From assembly GCF_037975245.1 (NCBI RefSeq), contig NC_092562.1, positions 5,934,001-5,994,000 of the forward strand: a stretch of DNA of 60,000 nt, read 5' to 3'. The translations under genes were made by a program, and so were the position numbers. Below are positions 59,223 through 60,000 of the stretch, one piece after another; the stretch's first letter is position 1; each line of letters begins with the position of its first letter. The notes beneath the pieces are model-generated. The model was not told the origin of the DNA. It worked only from the letters and a program-made list of their open reading frames with translations, and made no database searches. Source of the DNA: Apostichopus japonicus. Taxonomy: Eukaryota; Echinodermata; Holothuroidea; Aspidochirotida; Stichopodidae.

Positions 59223-59890
59223 CTACTGATTACCGTCCACAGTGTAATTGTTCCTCATCATAGGTGATTCCTATATTGCTTTCACCTTCTGATACAATAT
59301 CCAAAATATTGATTGTTACAACAATAAAAAACTAAACCACACTAGTTTGGGTATTTACATGCAAAGTCTGAATTGTGAGATGCAAACCACAACTGGAAAA
59401 GGTGTAATTCCTAACCAAGGAATTTGTAGATAGAGTTACGCTTCTTTACTTCGTGAATTTAGGAGGGAAAGGTGATGGGTGTAACCAGAGAAGGGTCAAT
59501 GGGAGTAAATTTCTAAAATGTTGCCAGTTAATAGTTCAGCTAGGTAAACGGAAAGTTGCAACAGTAGCATTGAGACAGGTAAGAGAGGAGCGCAGTACAT
59601 TCCAAACTATCAGGAAGCCTGAAATATGTCCACAATTAGAGGGTCAATCAAGCTGCTTTCCTGTTTTCTAAACCATAAAAGTGAATTGAATTGTGAAATC
59701 ATCTGTTGGACACAAAGAGTGTGACCATGGCCTTCAGTAAGTGTCAGTCCTTGTGAAAAATTGTAGTCATAGAGCAGTGAGATACATTGGTGATCTCAGA
59801 AGGGGTAGGGGAGGGGGGAGAAACTTCAGTGAATGTTATTTCGCTGTGTCAAATTTACACTAATTACACAAATCTTTTCTTGCAGATGAA

Positions 59891-59951
59891 ATGAAGTACT
59901 TGGCATTTTCTCTTGTCACTCTGTTTTTTGGGGGATGTTCAACATCGAAGG
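59891..59951 (+). CDS. Possible first coding exon with signal peptide (neighbour gene)
   Basis: A good acceptor (acaaatcttttcttgcag) is followed by ATG and MKYLAFSLVTLFFGGCSTSK, a convincing secretion signal, then a possible phase 1 donor (AAGG|GTGCAT). Without splicing it stops after Ala, two codons on. An earlier ATG at 59886 runs into a stop after two codons. This would be the start of a secreted or membrane protein transcribed away from the RPTP gene. The rest is outside the window. Confidence 0.4.
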
Positions 59952-60000
59952 GTGCATAACACTGCATGCACTATTGCAACCTCATTGCAATCTTAAGTTT

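Overview
This is a 60 kb piece of animal genomic DNA. It is AT-rich, intron-dense and full of transposon debris. The receptor domain mix (EGF, Calx-beta, HYR, Ig-like, FN3), the Penelope-like elements and the repeat families suggest a marine deuterostome invertebrate, most likely an echinoderm (perhaps a sea cucumber). That assignment is inference; no species-diagnostic marker is visible.

One gene dominates. On the minus strand, from 47496 down past the left edge, lies a receptor-type protein tyrosine phosphatase (RPTP). I could place 37 coding exons whose splice phases agree from start to end: 4,860 nt, 1,620 codons, open throughout. The order is signal peptide; 3 EGF; Calx-beta; 2 EGF; Calx-beta; a short HYR-like module; 7 nearly identical EGF exons; a Cys-rich module; an Ig-like domain; 2 FN3; one transmembrane helix; a juxtamembrane segment; a complete and apparently catalytic PTP domain D1 (WPD loop, HCSAGIGRTG signature, Q loop); and the first part of a second PTP domain D2. 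The rest of D2 and the 3' end lie outside the window.

The extracellular part is made of phase 1-1 exons, which can be duplicated without breaking the frame. The seven-EGF array (24.2-27.9 kb) is a recent tandem amplification of a roughly 0.3 kb exon-plus-intron unit, and includes a two-unit block duplication. A Penelope-like retroelement with 302-bp inverted terminal arms has inserted between EGF copies 5 and 6.

Upstream of the gene (47.5-60 kb) I see mostly mobile DNA: a MITE-like element with 21-bp inverted ends (49.4-50.1 kb), a hAT-type MITE with an 8-bp target duplication (51.6-52.05 kb), long TA microsatellites, a second Penelope-like element (52.3-53.8 kb), a CR1/L2-like LINE fragment (54.2-54.7 kb) and a tandem pair of GC-rich elements (58.4-59.2 kb). 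At the right edge a possible first coding exon with a signal peptide starts on the plus strand (59891), suggesting a divergently transcribed neighbour.

The least expected signals are hammerhead-ribozyme-like folds just 3' of the coding part of both Penelope-like elements, with palindromic stem III sequences, and the unusual RPTP architecture itself.
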